A stretch of DNA of 38,995 nucleotides, taken from positions 1 to 38,995 of the forward strand of contig LJCV01000308.1 of NCBI GenBank assembly GCA_001298575.1, read 5' to 3'. The position numbers and the translations under genes were made by a program. Shown here piece by piece: positions 24,203 through 31,935 of the stretch. Origin of the DNA: Actinobacteria bacterium OK074 (GTDB lineage Bacteria > Actinomycetota > Actinomycetes > Streptomycetales > Streptomycetaceae). Below the pieces are notes generated by a model. It did no database searches, was not told the DNA's origin, and was given only the letters and a program-made list of their open reading frames with translations. How positions within the stretch are numbered: position 1 is the first letter of the stretch; each line of letters begins with the position of its first letter.

Positions 24203-25006
24203 ATGTCCCGCGCGGTTGATCTCGTGGCCGACCTCGGTGAGGGGTTCGGCGCGTACACGATGGGCGACGACGAGGCGCTCCTTGACCTGCTGACCTCGGC
24301 GAACGTGGCGTGCGGGTTCCACGCGGGCGATCCGCGGATCATGGACGCGACCGTGCGGCACTGCGTACGGCGAGGCGTCGCCGTGGGCGCGCACCCGAGC
24401 TTTCCCGATCTCGTCGGATTCGGCCGCCGCGCGATGGACCTTTCTCCGGACGAGGTCCGCACCGACATGCTCTACCAAATCGGCGCGCTCACCGCTTTCG
24501 CCACCGCGCACGGCACCCGCGTCCGGCATGTCGCCCCGCACGGCAGGCTCGGCAACCTCGTCGCGGTCCGCGCGGACTACGCGGCGGCGGTGACCGACGC
24601 CGTCGTCGCGCTCGACCCCTCGCTGATCGTGCTCGCGCAGGACGGCGAACTCGCCGACGCGGCCCGTGCGCGCGGCCTGCGCGTCGGGATCGTCGGGATC
24701 GCCGACCGGGCCTACCGCGCCGACGGCACGCTGGTGCCCAGGAGCGAGCCCGGCGCGGTCGTCCACGACGCGGGGGAGATCGCCGAGCGGACCGTCCGCA
24801 TGGTGACCGAGGGGGTCATCCGCAGCGTCGACGGCCCCGACATCCCCGTCGCGTGCGACACCGTGCTGCTGCACGGCGACACCCCGGGCGCGATCACGCT
24901 GGCCCGCCGGGTACGGGAGGAACTGCTGGCCGCGGGGGTCAGGATCGCGCCGCTCGCCGAGGTCCTGGATGCCGTTGGAGCACCGAGCGGCGGCCGGAAT
25001 GTCTGA
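24203..25006 (+). CDS. pxpA: PxpA-like (LamB/YcsF family) subunit
   Basis: 267 residues, LamB/YcsF fold. PxpA with PxpB and PxpC forms the bacterial ATP-dependent 5-oxoprolinase that opens pyroglutamate to glutamate. Conserved segments include ADLGEGFG, ACGFHAGDP, GAHPSFPD, ADRAYRADGTLVPR and LHGD. Two usual signatures are altered: DLNxDLGE reads DLVADLGE, and VKPHGxLYN reads VAPHGRLGN with Ala111 where Lys is usual. This suggests a changed substrate. The start ATG follows TGGAGGA. The stop overlaps pxpB by 8 nt. The family is certain; the exact reaction is not. Confidence 0.85.
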   Translation: MSRAVDLVADLGEGFGAYTMGDDEALLDLLTSANVACGFHAGDPRIMDATVRHCVRRGVAVGAHPSFPDLVGFGRRAMDLSPDEVRTDMLYQIGALTAFATAHGTRVRHVAPHGRLGNLVAVRADYAAAVTDAVVALDPSLIVLAQDGELADAARARGLRVGIVGIADRAYRADGTLVPRSEPGAVVHDAGEIAERTVRMVTEGVIRSVDGPDIPVACDTVLLHGDTPGAITLARRVREELLAAGVRIAPLAEVLDAVGAPSGGRNV

Positions 25007-25778
25007 GCCCGACCGCGGTGGCATCGCGATCCTCGACTGCGGCGACTCGGCCGTCGTCGCCCGGGCCGTGACCGCGGACGCCGAGCACAACTGGCGCCTC
25101 GTGCACACCCTCGCCGACGCGTTCGACGCCGTCCGGCCCGACGGCGTGTACGGCGTCGTACCCGCGTACGACTCCCTCCTCGTCGAGTTCGACTGCACCG
25201 GCACGGACCACGGGACGGTGCGGCGGGCCCTGCGGGAGACGGCCGATCGGCTCGGCGCGGGTGGCGACCGGCTCGGCTCGGATGGCGACCGGCTCGGCGC
25301 GGCGCAGGAACCGGCCGGCCCCCGAACCTCCCGCCGCTTCCTCGTCCCCGTCGTCTACGGCGGTGAGTACGGCCCCGATCTCCCGGTCGTGGCACGGCAG
25401 TTGGGGATCAGCGAGGCGGAGGTCGTGGCGTTGCACTCCGGTGCCGACCTGACCGTACGGTGTCTCGGCGCTCCGGCGGGGGCGCCGATGACGGACGGTC
25501 CGCCGTTCCCGGCGCCGGTGCCCCGGCTGGCCTCGCCGCGGACGCGCGTGCTGCCCGGCTCGGTCGCGGTGGCCGGCCGCCAGGCGGTCATCTGTCCGCT
25601 GCCGTCGCCCGGCGGCTGGCCGCTCCTCGGCCGTACGCCCCTGCGCGTCCTCGACCCCGACGCCGACCCGATGACCCCCTACCGGCCCGGCGACACCTTC
25701 CGCTTCGAACCGATCGCCCCGGAACGCTGGGACGACTACGCAGGCGTCCCCCTGGCCGCGGCGGTGACCCATGGGTGA
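24999..25778 (+). CDS. pxpB: PxpB-like (KipI family) subunit
   Basis: 259 residues. The N-terminal half and the C-terminal cyclophilin-like half with SPGGWPLLGRTP and YRPGDTFRFEPI fit KipI/PxpB, partner of PxpC. The usual GFxPGFPYLGG motif is replaced by GAPAGAPMTDG. A linker at about residues 83-103 carries a sevenfold-residue repeat (DRLGxxG three times) encoded by 21-bp tandem repeats. The ATG overlaps the pxpA stop by 8 nt (ATGTCTGA), and its stop overlaps pxpC by 8 nt, so the three subunits are coupled. Confidence 0.82.
   Translation: MSEPDRGGIAILDCGDSAVVARAVTADAEHNWRLVHTLADAFDAVRPDGVYGVVPAYDSLLVEFDCTGTDHGTVRRALRETADRLGAGGDRLGSDGDRLGAAQEPAGPRTSRRFLVPVVYGGEYGPDLPVVARQLGISEAEVVALHSGADLTVRCLGAPAGAPMTDGPPFPAPVPRLASPRTRVLPGSVAVAGRQAVICPLPSPGGWPLLGRTPLRVLDPDADPMTPYRPGDTFRFEPIAPERWDDYAGVPLAAAVTHG
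25245..25307 (+). repeat. Three 21-bp tandem repeats in pxpB-like gene
   Basis: Units 25245-25265, 25266-25286 and 25287-25307 share the GAYCGGCTCGGC core and encode DRLGxxG. The period is in frame. Other pxpB genes I recall lack such a linker. Confidence 0.8.
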
Positions 25779-26775
25779 CACGGCAGTTGGCGTGCTGACC
25801 GTCCGCCGCGCCGGGCTCGCGACCGTGCAGGATCTCGGGCGGTTCGGGCGGTCGCGGTTCGGGCTGCCGGTCAACGGGGCGCTCGACCAGTACGCCGCCC
25901 GGGTGGCCAACGTGCTGTGCGGCAACGCCGAGGGCGCGCCCCTGATCGAGATCACCGCGCTCGACTTCACCTGCACGCCCTCGGCCGACGTGCTCCTCGC
26001 CGTGACCGGCGCCCCCGCGGACCTGACCGTCGACGGCATCGCGCACCCGCAGTGGGAGCCGGTCGGCGTCCGGGCCGGGCAGAGCGTCCGCGTCAGCGGG
26101 ATCCGGCTCGGCGTGCGCGTCTACCTGGCCGTGCTCGGGTCGTTCAACACACCCAAGCTGCAAGGGAGTTGCGCACCGGACACGGTCCTCGGGTTCGGGC
26201 ACGCCCTGCGCGACGGCGACGAGGTCGGCCTCCGCGCGCACTGCCCGCCCGTCGACCACCCGCACTTCCGCATCCCGCTGTTCCGGCTGCGCGCGCCCGT
26301 GCCGCGCTTCCCCGCGACCCGGACGATCGACGTCACGGACGGCCCCGACCTCGCGGAGTTCGGCACCACCGCCGAACGGCTGTACGGGACGACGTACACC
26401 GTGACCGAGCGGAGCAACCACATCGGGCTGCGGCTGAGCGGTGACGCGGTGCCGCGGCGGACGGCGACCGGGGAGGTGCTCTCGCGTGGGGTGCCCGTCG
26501 GGGCCGTCGAGGTGCCGACGGGGGACGAACTCCTCGTACTGCACCGCGGTCGCGGGGTCACCGCGGGCTACCCGGTGCTCGCCGTCGTCACCGCGACCGG
26601 GCTGTCCGCGCTGGGCCAGGTCCGCCCCGGCCAGACCATCCGCTTCCGGCACCGCACCCTCACGGAAGCGGTCACCGCGCACCGGGCGCAGCGGGACGCG
26701 GTCCGGGCACTGCGGACGCGGGTGCGGGCGGCGTTCGGGGCGGTGGGGGTGAGGGTGCCGCCGCCGGATCCGTAG
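25771..26775 (+). CDS. pxpC: PxpC-like (biotin-dependent carboxyltransferase fold) subunit
   Basis: 334 residues, family of KipA/PxpC and the allophanate hydrolase C-terminal part. The N-terminus has TVQDLGRFGRSRFGLPVNGALD and ANVLCGN, as expected. The segment usually reading VPxVLGSRST is NTPKLQGSCAPDTV here, so this subunit also departs from the standard. Completes the three-subunit set; its ATG overlaps the pxpB stop (ATGGGTGA). It is followed by a large 13-bp tandem repeat array rather than the next gene. Confidence 0.85.
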   Translation: MGDTAVGVLTVRRAGLATVQDLGRFGRSRFGLPVNGALDQYAARVANVLCGNAEGAPLIEITALDFTCTPSADVLLAVTGAPADLTVDGIAHPQWEPVGVRAGQSVRVSGIRLGVRVYLAVLGSFNTPKLQGSCAPDTVLGFGHALRDGDEVGLRAHCPPVDHPHFRIPLFRLRAPVPRFPATRTIDVTDGPDLAEFGTTAERLYGTTYTVTERSNHIGLRLSGDAVPRRTATGEVLSRGVPVGAVEVPTGDELLVLHRGRGVTAGYPVLAVVTATGLSALGQVRPGQTIRFRHRTLTEAVTAHRAQRDAVRALRTRVRAAFGAVGVRVPPPDP

Positions 26776-27070
26776 GCACTGGGGCCCGTTTTATACGGCT
26801 GTCCCATACGGCCGTTCTAGACGGGTTTTCTATACAGCCGTCCCATACAGCGGTCTCGTACAGCCGTCCCATACGGGCGACTTGTACGTCCGTCCCGTAC
26901 AGCCGTCCCATACGGCCGTCCCACACGACCGTTCTATACAGCCGTCCCATACGCCCGTCCCGCCCAAAAAACAGGCACCCGCAGCCACCACCCCCTCAAG
27001 AGCCCGCACCCGCACCGAGCCGTGAGCGTAAGCACCACCTCCCCCGTCCCATCCCCAGACAGGAGACGCC
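26776..27070 (+). promoter_or_regulatory. Intergenic region between pxpC-like gene and transporter gene
   Basis: 295 bp. It consists mostly of the 13-bp repeat array, then an A6 run (26966-26971) and the AGGAG ribosome site of the transporter gene. No terminator hairpin separate from the array is obvious. Confidence 0.5.
26793..26961. repeat. Tandem array of thirteen 13-bp units
   Basis: Thirteen consecutive units, all exactly 13 bp, with consensus RTACRGCCGTCCC. Units 4 and 12 are identical (ATACAGCCGTCCC), as are 6 and 9. Units 3, 7 and 11 are the most diverged. There is no gap or register shift across 169 bp. The minus strand is free of stop codons through the array only because the unit lacks them; I do not believe it is coding. 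Confidence 0.95.
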
Positions 27071-28381
27071 ATGAGTACCGTGGCCGCTCAGCCGGTACCC
27101 AACACCGTCGACCCGAGAACGGCGCGGAAAGTCACCCTCGCCGGATGCGTCGGCATCTTCGCCGAGTTGTACGACAACGGCATCTTCGGCTTCATGGCCG
27201 GCACCCTCGCCGCCGTCTTCTTCCCCGGCTCGGACAACGCCGTCCAGCTCGTCTTCCTCGGCTACGCCGTCTCGTTCTTCTTCCGGCCGCTCGGCGGCAT
27301 CATCTGCGGTCACCTCGGCGACCGCATCGGCCGTCAGCGCATGCTCGTCTTCGTCATCCTGCTGATCAGCCTCGCGACCGCCGCCATCGGCGTACTGCCG
27401 ACGCACGCGAGCATCGGCGTCGCCGCGCCCGTCCTGCTGATCCTCCTGCGGGTCGCGCAGGGCTTCTCCGTCGGCGGTGAGGCGTCCGGCGCGATGAGCT
27501 TCCTCGCCGAACACGCGCCCGAGGGCAAGCGCGGCCAGTACACGAGTTACGCGCAGATCGCCTCGTTCCTGTCCCTGCTCACCGGCACGCTGATCGCCGC
27601 CGCCATGACCAGCGGGCTCGGCGCGGACCGGATGGAGGCGTGGGGCTGGCGCATCCCGTTCCTGCTCGCCGTGCCGCTCGGCATCACCGGCATCTACATC
27701 CGCAAGCGGATCAGCGACACCCCCAACTTCACCCGCCTGCAAGAAGAGGACGGCCTGTCGAAGAACCCGCTGAAGGAGGCGTTCTCGTCCGCCGAGCACC
27801 GCCGGGCGATGCTGCTCGCCCTGTTCATCCCGCTCATGAACGGCTCCGGCTACTACGTCCTGTTCAGCTACATGCCGACGTTCATGAACACCGAACTGCA
27901 CTTCGGCAAGGTCCAGGGCCTGCTCGTCACCGCGACCAGCCTGGTCGCGATCTCCCTCGCGATCCCGTACATGGGCCGCCTCTCCGACCGGATCGGCCGC
28001 AAGAAGGTGCTGGCGGGCGCGGCAATCGCCATGGCCGTCGCGGGCCTGCCCTGTTACCTGCTCATCGGCACCGGCAGCGTCCCGCTCGCCATCCTGGGCG
28101 CCTGCGTGATGGCGGTGATCTTCGCCGGGCACACCGGCGTCATCCACATCCTGCTCGTCGAACTCTTCCCGACCCGGGTCCGCTACTCCGCCTACGGCCT
28201 GGGCTACAACGTCTCCGCCGCCCTCTTCGGCGGGACGGCGCCGCTGCTGATGACGTACCTCATCGACAGGACCGGCGACGTCAACATGCCCGCCTACTAC
28301 GCCGTCCTCACCGCCCTCGGCACCCTCCTCGCGGTGTCCCGGGTGCAGGACAGGGCCCATCTGCCGCTGCGCGACGCGTAA
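27071..28381 (+). CDS. MHS-family MFS transporter (metabolite:proton symporter)
   Basis: 436 residues, about 12 membrane helices. Early segment AELYDNGIFGFMAG and the loop-2/3 motif GHLGDRIGRQRML, plus QGFSVGGEASGAM, place it in the MHS branch (ProP, KgtP, ShiA), which imports organic acids, betaines and similar small anions with protons. AGGAG precedes the ATG. Located between the pxp-like genes and the SDR-aminotransferase-aldolase genes, so it probably imports the substrate of this cluster. Confidence 0.9.
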   Translation: MSTVAAQPVPNTVDPRTARKVTLAGCVGIFAELYDNGIFGFMAGTLAAVFFPGSDNAVQLVFLGYAVSFFFRPLGGIICGHLGDRIGRQRMLVFVILLISLATAAIGVLPTHASIGVAAPVLLILLRVAQGFSVGGEASGAMSFLAEHAPEGKRGQYTSYAQIASFLSLLTGTLIAAAMTSGLGADRMEAWGWRIPFLLAVPLGITGIYIRKRISDTPNFTRLQEEDGLSKNPLKEAFSSAEHRRAMLLALFIPLMNGSGYYVLFSYMPTFMNTELHFGKVQGLLVTATSLVAISLAIPYMGRLSDRIGRKKVLAGAAIAMAVAGLPCYLLIGTGSVPLAILGACVMAVIFAGHTGVIHILLVELFPTRVRYSAYGLGYNVSAALFGGTAPLLMTYLIDRTGDVNMPAYYAVLTALGTLLAVSRVQDRAHLPLRDA

Positions 28382-28411
28382 ACCCCGACAGGCGCCTCCC
28401 TCCGAAGGCGA

Positions 28412-28470
28412 CCCCCCTCTTTTAGACCCCCTCCTTTAGCCCCCCCTCCTTTAGCCCCCCTCTTTTATAG
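28412..28470 (+). repeat. C/T-rich tandem repeat before SDR gene
   Basis: Four units of about 13-16 bp with the pattern C5-7, TC, T or C, TTTAG or TTTATA. The last unit runs into the AGGAG ribosome site of the SDR gene at 28484. The repeated TTTAG/TTTATA parts resemble -10 elements, so the array may be a promoter or a spacer element. Confidence 0.85.
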
Positions 28471-28483
28471 GAGTGCGTTTCCG

Positions 28484-29227
28484 ATGCCCTTTTCCGACTA
28501 CAAGACCGCTCTGGTGACCGGTGCCTCGACCGGCATCGGCGCGGTGGTCGTCGAGCGGCTGGCCAAACAAGGGCTCCAGGTGCACGCCATCGCCCGTAAC
28601 GCCGAGCGGCTCGACGACCTCGCCCGGCGTACCGGCTGCGTTCCGCACGTCGTCGACGTCACCGACACCGCCGCGCTCACCGCGGCGCTGGCCGGCCTGG
28701 AGATCGACGTACTCGTCAACAACGCCGGGGTCTCCCGCACCGGCAACATCCTCACCGCCGACGAGTTCGCCGTCGACGAGCAGGTCGCCGTCAACCTCCA
28801 GGCCGTCCTGCACCTCGTACGGCTGCTCATGCCGGGCATGGTCGAACGCGACCGCGGCCACATCGTGAACATCAGCTCGATCGCCGGTGTCTACAACTTC
28901 GGCGGCAACACGATCTACCACGCCACCAAGGCGGCCGTGCACACCCTCTCCCGCCAGCTCCGCGTCGACGGCTACGGCCGCCGCGTCCGCGTCACCGAGA
29001 TCTGCCCCGGCCGGGTGGAGACGGAGATCTTCGGCCGCCTCCTCGGCGACATGGCGGAGGCCCAGCGCACGTACTACGACGGCTACGAGTCCCTGAAGCC
29101 GGAGGACATCGCCGACGCGATCGAGTTCGCGGTCGGCTCGCCGCGCCACGTGAACATCGGGCACGTGGAGATCCTGCCGACGTTCCAGGTCCCCGGGGGC
29201 CTCAACTTCGAGCGGCGGGCGGACTGA
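28484..29227 (+). CDS. Short-chain dehydrogenase/reductase
   Basis: 247 residues, classical SDR. NAD(P) binding TGASTGIG (12-19) and NNAG (79-82); catalytic Ser132, Tyr145 and Lys149 (YHATK). It has the YdfG/serine-dehydrogenase-like features EICPGRVETEIFGR and KPEDIADAIEFAVGSPRHVNIG, a branch that oxidises 3-hydroxy acids and beta-hydroxy amino acids. AGGAG precedes the ATG. The stop overlaps the aminotransferase start by one base (TGATG). It may interconvert a hydroxyl and keto group on the cluster's substrate. Confidence 0.9.
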   Translation: MPFSDYKTALVTGASTGIGAVVVERLAKQGLQVHAIARNAERLDDLARRTGCVPHVVDVTDTAALTAALAGLEIDVLVNNAGVSRTGNILTADEFAVDEQVAVNLQAVLHLVRLLMPGMVERDRGHIVNISSIAGVYNFGGNTIYHATKAAVHTLSRQLRVDGYGRRVRVTEICPGRVETEIFGRLLGDMAEAQRTYYDGYESLKPEDIADAIEFAVGSPRHVNIGHVEILPTFQVPGGLNFERRAD

Positions 29228-30489
29228 TGGGGACGGCTGACACGGCCGGTACGACGACGGTGATCGCGCAGCGCGTCCAGCGGATCAAGCCCTCGCCGAG
29301 CACGGCCGCCGCCCAACGCGTCCGTGAACTCAAGGCCCAGGGCCTCGACATCGTCGATCTCACCGTGGGGGAGCCGGACTTCGACACCCCCGACCACGTG
29401 AAGGCCGCCGCGATCGAGGCCATCCGGCAGGGCGACACGAAGTACACCCCGGTCAACGGCACGCCCCAACTCCGGGCCGCGATAGCCCAGAAGCTCCAGG
29501 AGCGCCACCAACTGACGTACTCGCCCGACCGGATCGTGGTCGGCGGTGGCGCCAAGCAGGTCATCTTCCTTGCCCTGATGGCCACTTTGGACGAGGGCGA
29601 CGAGGTGATCGTCCCGGCCCCGTACTGGGTGTCGTACCCGGACATGGTCCTGGCGAACGACGGCACCCCCGTCGTCGTCCCGTGTCCGGAGGCGGACGGC
29701 TTCAAACTGACGCCGGAGCGCCTGGAGTCGGCGATCACCGACCGCACCCGCTGGCTGATCCTCAACGCACCCGCCAACCCCACCGGCGCGGCCTACACCA
29801 CCGCCGAACTCGCCGCGCTGGCCGTGGTGTTGCTCGCGCACCCGCAGGTCCGGGTGCTGACGGACGAGATCTACGACGAGATCTGGTTCGAGGACGGCCA
29901 GGTCCCCAGCCTCGCGGCCGTCGAACCACGCCTGACCGAGCGGGTGTTCCTCACCAACGGTGTCTCCAAGACGTATGCGATGACCGGCTGGCGCATCGGC
30001 TACGGCGCCGGCCCCGCCGAGCTGGTGGCGGCGGTCAACAAGCTCCAGTCGCAGATCTCCTCGTGCCCGTCGTCGGTCAGCCAGGCCGCGGCCACGGCGG
30101 CACTCACGGGCGACGACACCTTCGTCCGCGACTGCGTCGCCGTCTACCGCGCGCGCCGCGACCTGACGGTGAAGCTCGTCAACGACATCCCGGGCCTGTC
30201 CTGCACACCGCCGAGCGGCGGGTTCTACGCGTTCGTCAACTGCACGGGGCTGCTGGGCAGTCGGACCCCGGCGGGGGAGCGGCTCGACACGGACGATGAC
30301 GTGACCGGCCACCTCCTGGAGTCGCAGCAGGTGGCCGTCATCCACGGCACGGCCTACGGATCGCCGGGCTACTTCCGGATCTCCTTCGCCACGTCGACGG
30401 AGGTCCTCACGGAGGCGTGCGAGCGGATGGCGCGGGCGTGCGCGGAACTGACCGCAGAAGCAGTCGCAGGAGTTGGAGAAGCGAAATGA
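29227..30489 (+). CDS. Class I aminotransferase (aspartate-aminotransferase type)
   Basis: 420 residues, fold-type I PLP enzyme. Typical segments are SPSTAAAQRVRELKAQG, VGEPDFDTP, NAPANPTGA and DEIYDEI. The PLP Lys is 248 in SKTYAMTGWRIGY. Substrate arginine features such as FRISFATS near the C-terminus suggest dicarboxylic amino acids. It is translationally coupled to the SDR upstream and to the aldolase-like gene downstream (ATGA overlap). It probably converts a glutamate-like amino acid to its 2-oxo acid. Inference from context. Confidence 0.9.
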   Translation: MGTADTAGTTTVIAQRVQRIKPSPSTAAAQRVRELKAQGLDIVDLTVGEPDFDTPDHVKAAAIEAIRQGDTKYTPVNGTPQLRAAIAQKLQERHQLTYSPDRIVVGGGAKQVIFLALMATLDEGDEVIVPAPYWVSYPDMVLANDGTPVVVPCPEADGFKLTPERLESAITDRTRWLILNAPANPTGAAYTTAELAALAVVLLAHPQVRVLTDEIYDEIWFEDGQVPSLAAVEPRLTERVFLTNGVSKTYAMTGWRIGYGAGPAELVAAVNKLQSQISSCPSSVSQAAATAALTGDDTFVRDCVAVYRARRDLTVKLVNDIPGLSCTPPSGGFYAFVNCTGLLGSRTPAGERLDTDDDVTGHLLESQQVAVIHGTAYGSPGYFRISFATSTEVLTEACERMARACAELTAEAVAGVGEAK

Positions 30490-31160
30490 TCCGTGTGAAC
30501 ACGAAGTTCGAGCGCCCGGCGCCGGAACTGGTCGAGCAGTTGGCCCGGTACTCCGCGGCCACCATCCACGAGGCGCAGGGCCGCCGGGGCGCCCTGGACT
30601 CGACGATCAAGCCGGTCGACCACGCGATGTCCGCGTGCGGCCCGGCGTTCACGGTGCGGTGTGCGCCGCGCGACAACATCATGCTCCAGGCGGCGATTGC
30701 GTACGCGCGGCCGGGTGACGTTGTCGTGGTCTCGGCGGGCGAGTACGCCGAGGCGGGCTCCTTCGGCGACGTACTGGCCAACGCGTGCGTCGCCAAGGGC
30801 CTGGCGGGTCTGGTCACGGACACGGGTGTCCGCGACACGCAGGAGCTGCGGGCGCTCGGCTTCCCGGTGTTCTCCTACAGCGTGTGCATGAAGGGCACGG
30901 TGAAGGAGACGGTCGGCCCGATGGCCCAACCGATCCTGGTCGGCGGCGAGTTGGTCAACCCGGGAGACGTGATCCGCGCGGACGCCGACGGTGTCGTCGT
31001 GGTACGGCGCGAGGAGGCGGCCGAGGTCGTCGGACTGTCGCGGGAGCGGGTGGCGGCGGAGGAGCGGTTCATCGCGGAGTACCGCGCGGGGAAGAGCGTG
31101 ATCGAGGTGTGCGGGCTGGAGGCGGTGCTGGCGGCGAAGGGGCTGGTGATCGAGGGGTAG
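30486..31160 (+). CDS. RraA-like 4-hydroxy-4-methyl-2-oxoglutarate / CHA aldolase
   Basis: 224 residues of the RraA/methyltransferase-like fold. It keeps the aldolase pair Arg116-Asp117 in TDTGVRD, the residues that bind pyruvate and the divalent metal in HMG/CHA class II aldolases, plus GSFGDVLANACVAKGLAGLV. It is therefore more likely an aldolase than an RNase E inhibitor. HMG aldolase splits 4-hydroxy-4-methyl-2-oxoglutarate into two pyruvates. Its ATG overlaps the aminotransferase stop by 4 nt, so its substrate is probably the aminotransferase product. Confidence 0.82.
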   Translation: MIRVNTKFERPAPELVEQLARYSAATIHEAQGRRGALDSTIKPVDHAMSACGPAFTVRCAPRDNIMLQAAIAYARPGDVVVVSAGEYAEAGSFGDVLANACVAKGLAGLVTDTGVRDTQELRALGFPVFSYSVCMKGTVKETVGPMAQPILVGGELVNPGDVIRADADGVVVVRREEAAEVVGLSRERVAAEERFIAEYRAGKSVIEVCGLEAVLAAKGLVIEG

Positions 31161-31203
31161 TCGGTCGGAGGGTGGCTGGTCGGGGGAGGGATACGGTCGC
31201 CGT

Positions 31204-31935
31204 ATGCCACTCATGCCATCAAGTGAAGCGCAGGTCACCGCGGCGGACGTCGAGTACGTCGTCCGCCAGGCGGTGACGGCGCTCCGTACCGTGCCGGAGA
31301 CCGCGGACTGGGACGCCAACGCGGGCTCTCTGGAGTGGAGTTGCTGGGAGACGGTCGAGCACCTGGCGGACGACCTGTTCGCCTACGCCGCCCAACTGGG
31401 GGCGCCGGAGCCGCCGTTGGCCACGGAGGTGCCGTTCGTCTGGGAACGCAGGACGGCGACGGGCCCGGCGAACGTCATCTTCGCGAACCGTGCGGCGGGT
31501 GCGCCGGGCCTCCTCCAAGTACTGGAATCCTGCGGGGCGTTGCTGACCGCCATGGTTGGCACGACACCCTCGACGACACGCGCCCATCACGTCTTCGGGG
31601 CGTCGGACCCCGAGGGGTTCGCGGCGATGGGGGTGGTGGAGACGCTGGTGCACATGCACGACGTGGCGGCGGGCCTGGGGATCGCTTGGACCCCGGACGA
31701 GGCCCTGTGCGACCGGGTGCTGGCACGCCTCTTCCCGGACGCGCCGAGGAGCACCGACACGGACACCGATACCGGCACCGGCACCGGCACTCGCACCGAC
31801 ACCGCCACCGACCGCTGGGCGACGCTCCTTTGGGCCACCGGGCGGGGCGGACTCCCGGGACGGCCGAGGCTCACGAGCTGGCGATGGTACGGCGCGCCGC
31901 ACGCCGACCCGCGTACCGTTCCCGGCGGTTGCTGA
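31204..31935 (+). CDS. DinB / maleylpyruvate-isomerase N-terminal family protein
   Basis: 243 residues, helical bundle of the mycothiol-dependent DinB-like superfamily. ETVEHLADDLFAYA and VVETLVHMHDVAAGLGI fit, and the metal histidines are in HLADD and HMHD. Many relatives are uncharacterised mycothiol transferases. GGGGGAGGG lies 13 nt before the ATG. A six-base repeat region (31756-31813, GNCACC) encodes TDTDTDTGTGTGTRTDTATD, a likely variable linker. The last 65 bp overlap the convergent small Cys-rich gene. Confidence 0.78.
   Translation: MPLMPSSEAQVTAADVEYVVRQAVTALRTVPETADWDANAGSLEWSCWETVEHLADDLFAYAAQLGAPEPPLATEVPFVWERRTATGPANVIFANRAAGAPGLLQVLESCGALLTAMVGTTPSTTRAHHVFGASDPEGFAAMGVVETLVHMHDVAAGLGIAWTPDEALCDRVLARLFPDAPRSTDTDTDTGTGTGTRTDTATDRWATLLWATGRGGLPGRPRLTSWRWYGAPHADPRTVPGGC

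Noticed and set aside
26793..26961. CRISPR array
   Set aside because: Units abut directly with no spacers, and the period is only 13 bp.
26672..27072. Minus-strand frames through the 13-bp array, giving WDGC-type peptide repeats
   Set aside because: The repeat unit has no stop in any minus frame, so open frames arise automatically. No ribosome site and no conserved residues.
30486..31160. RNase E inhibitor RraA
   Set aside because: The Arg-Asp aldolase pair and the operon context favour a class II aldolase.
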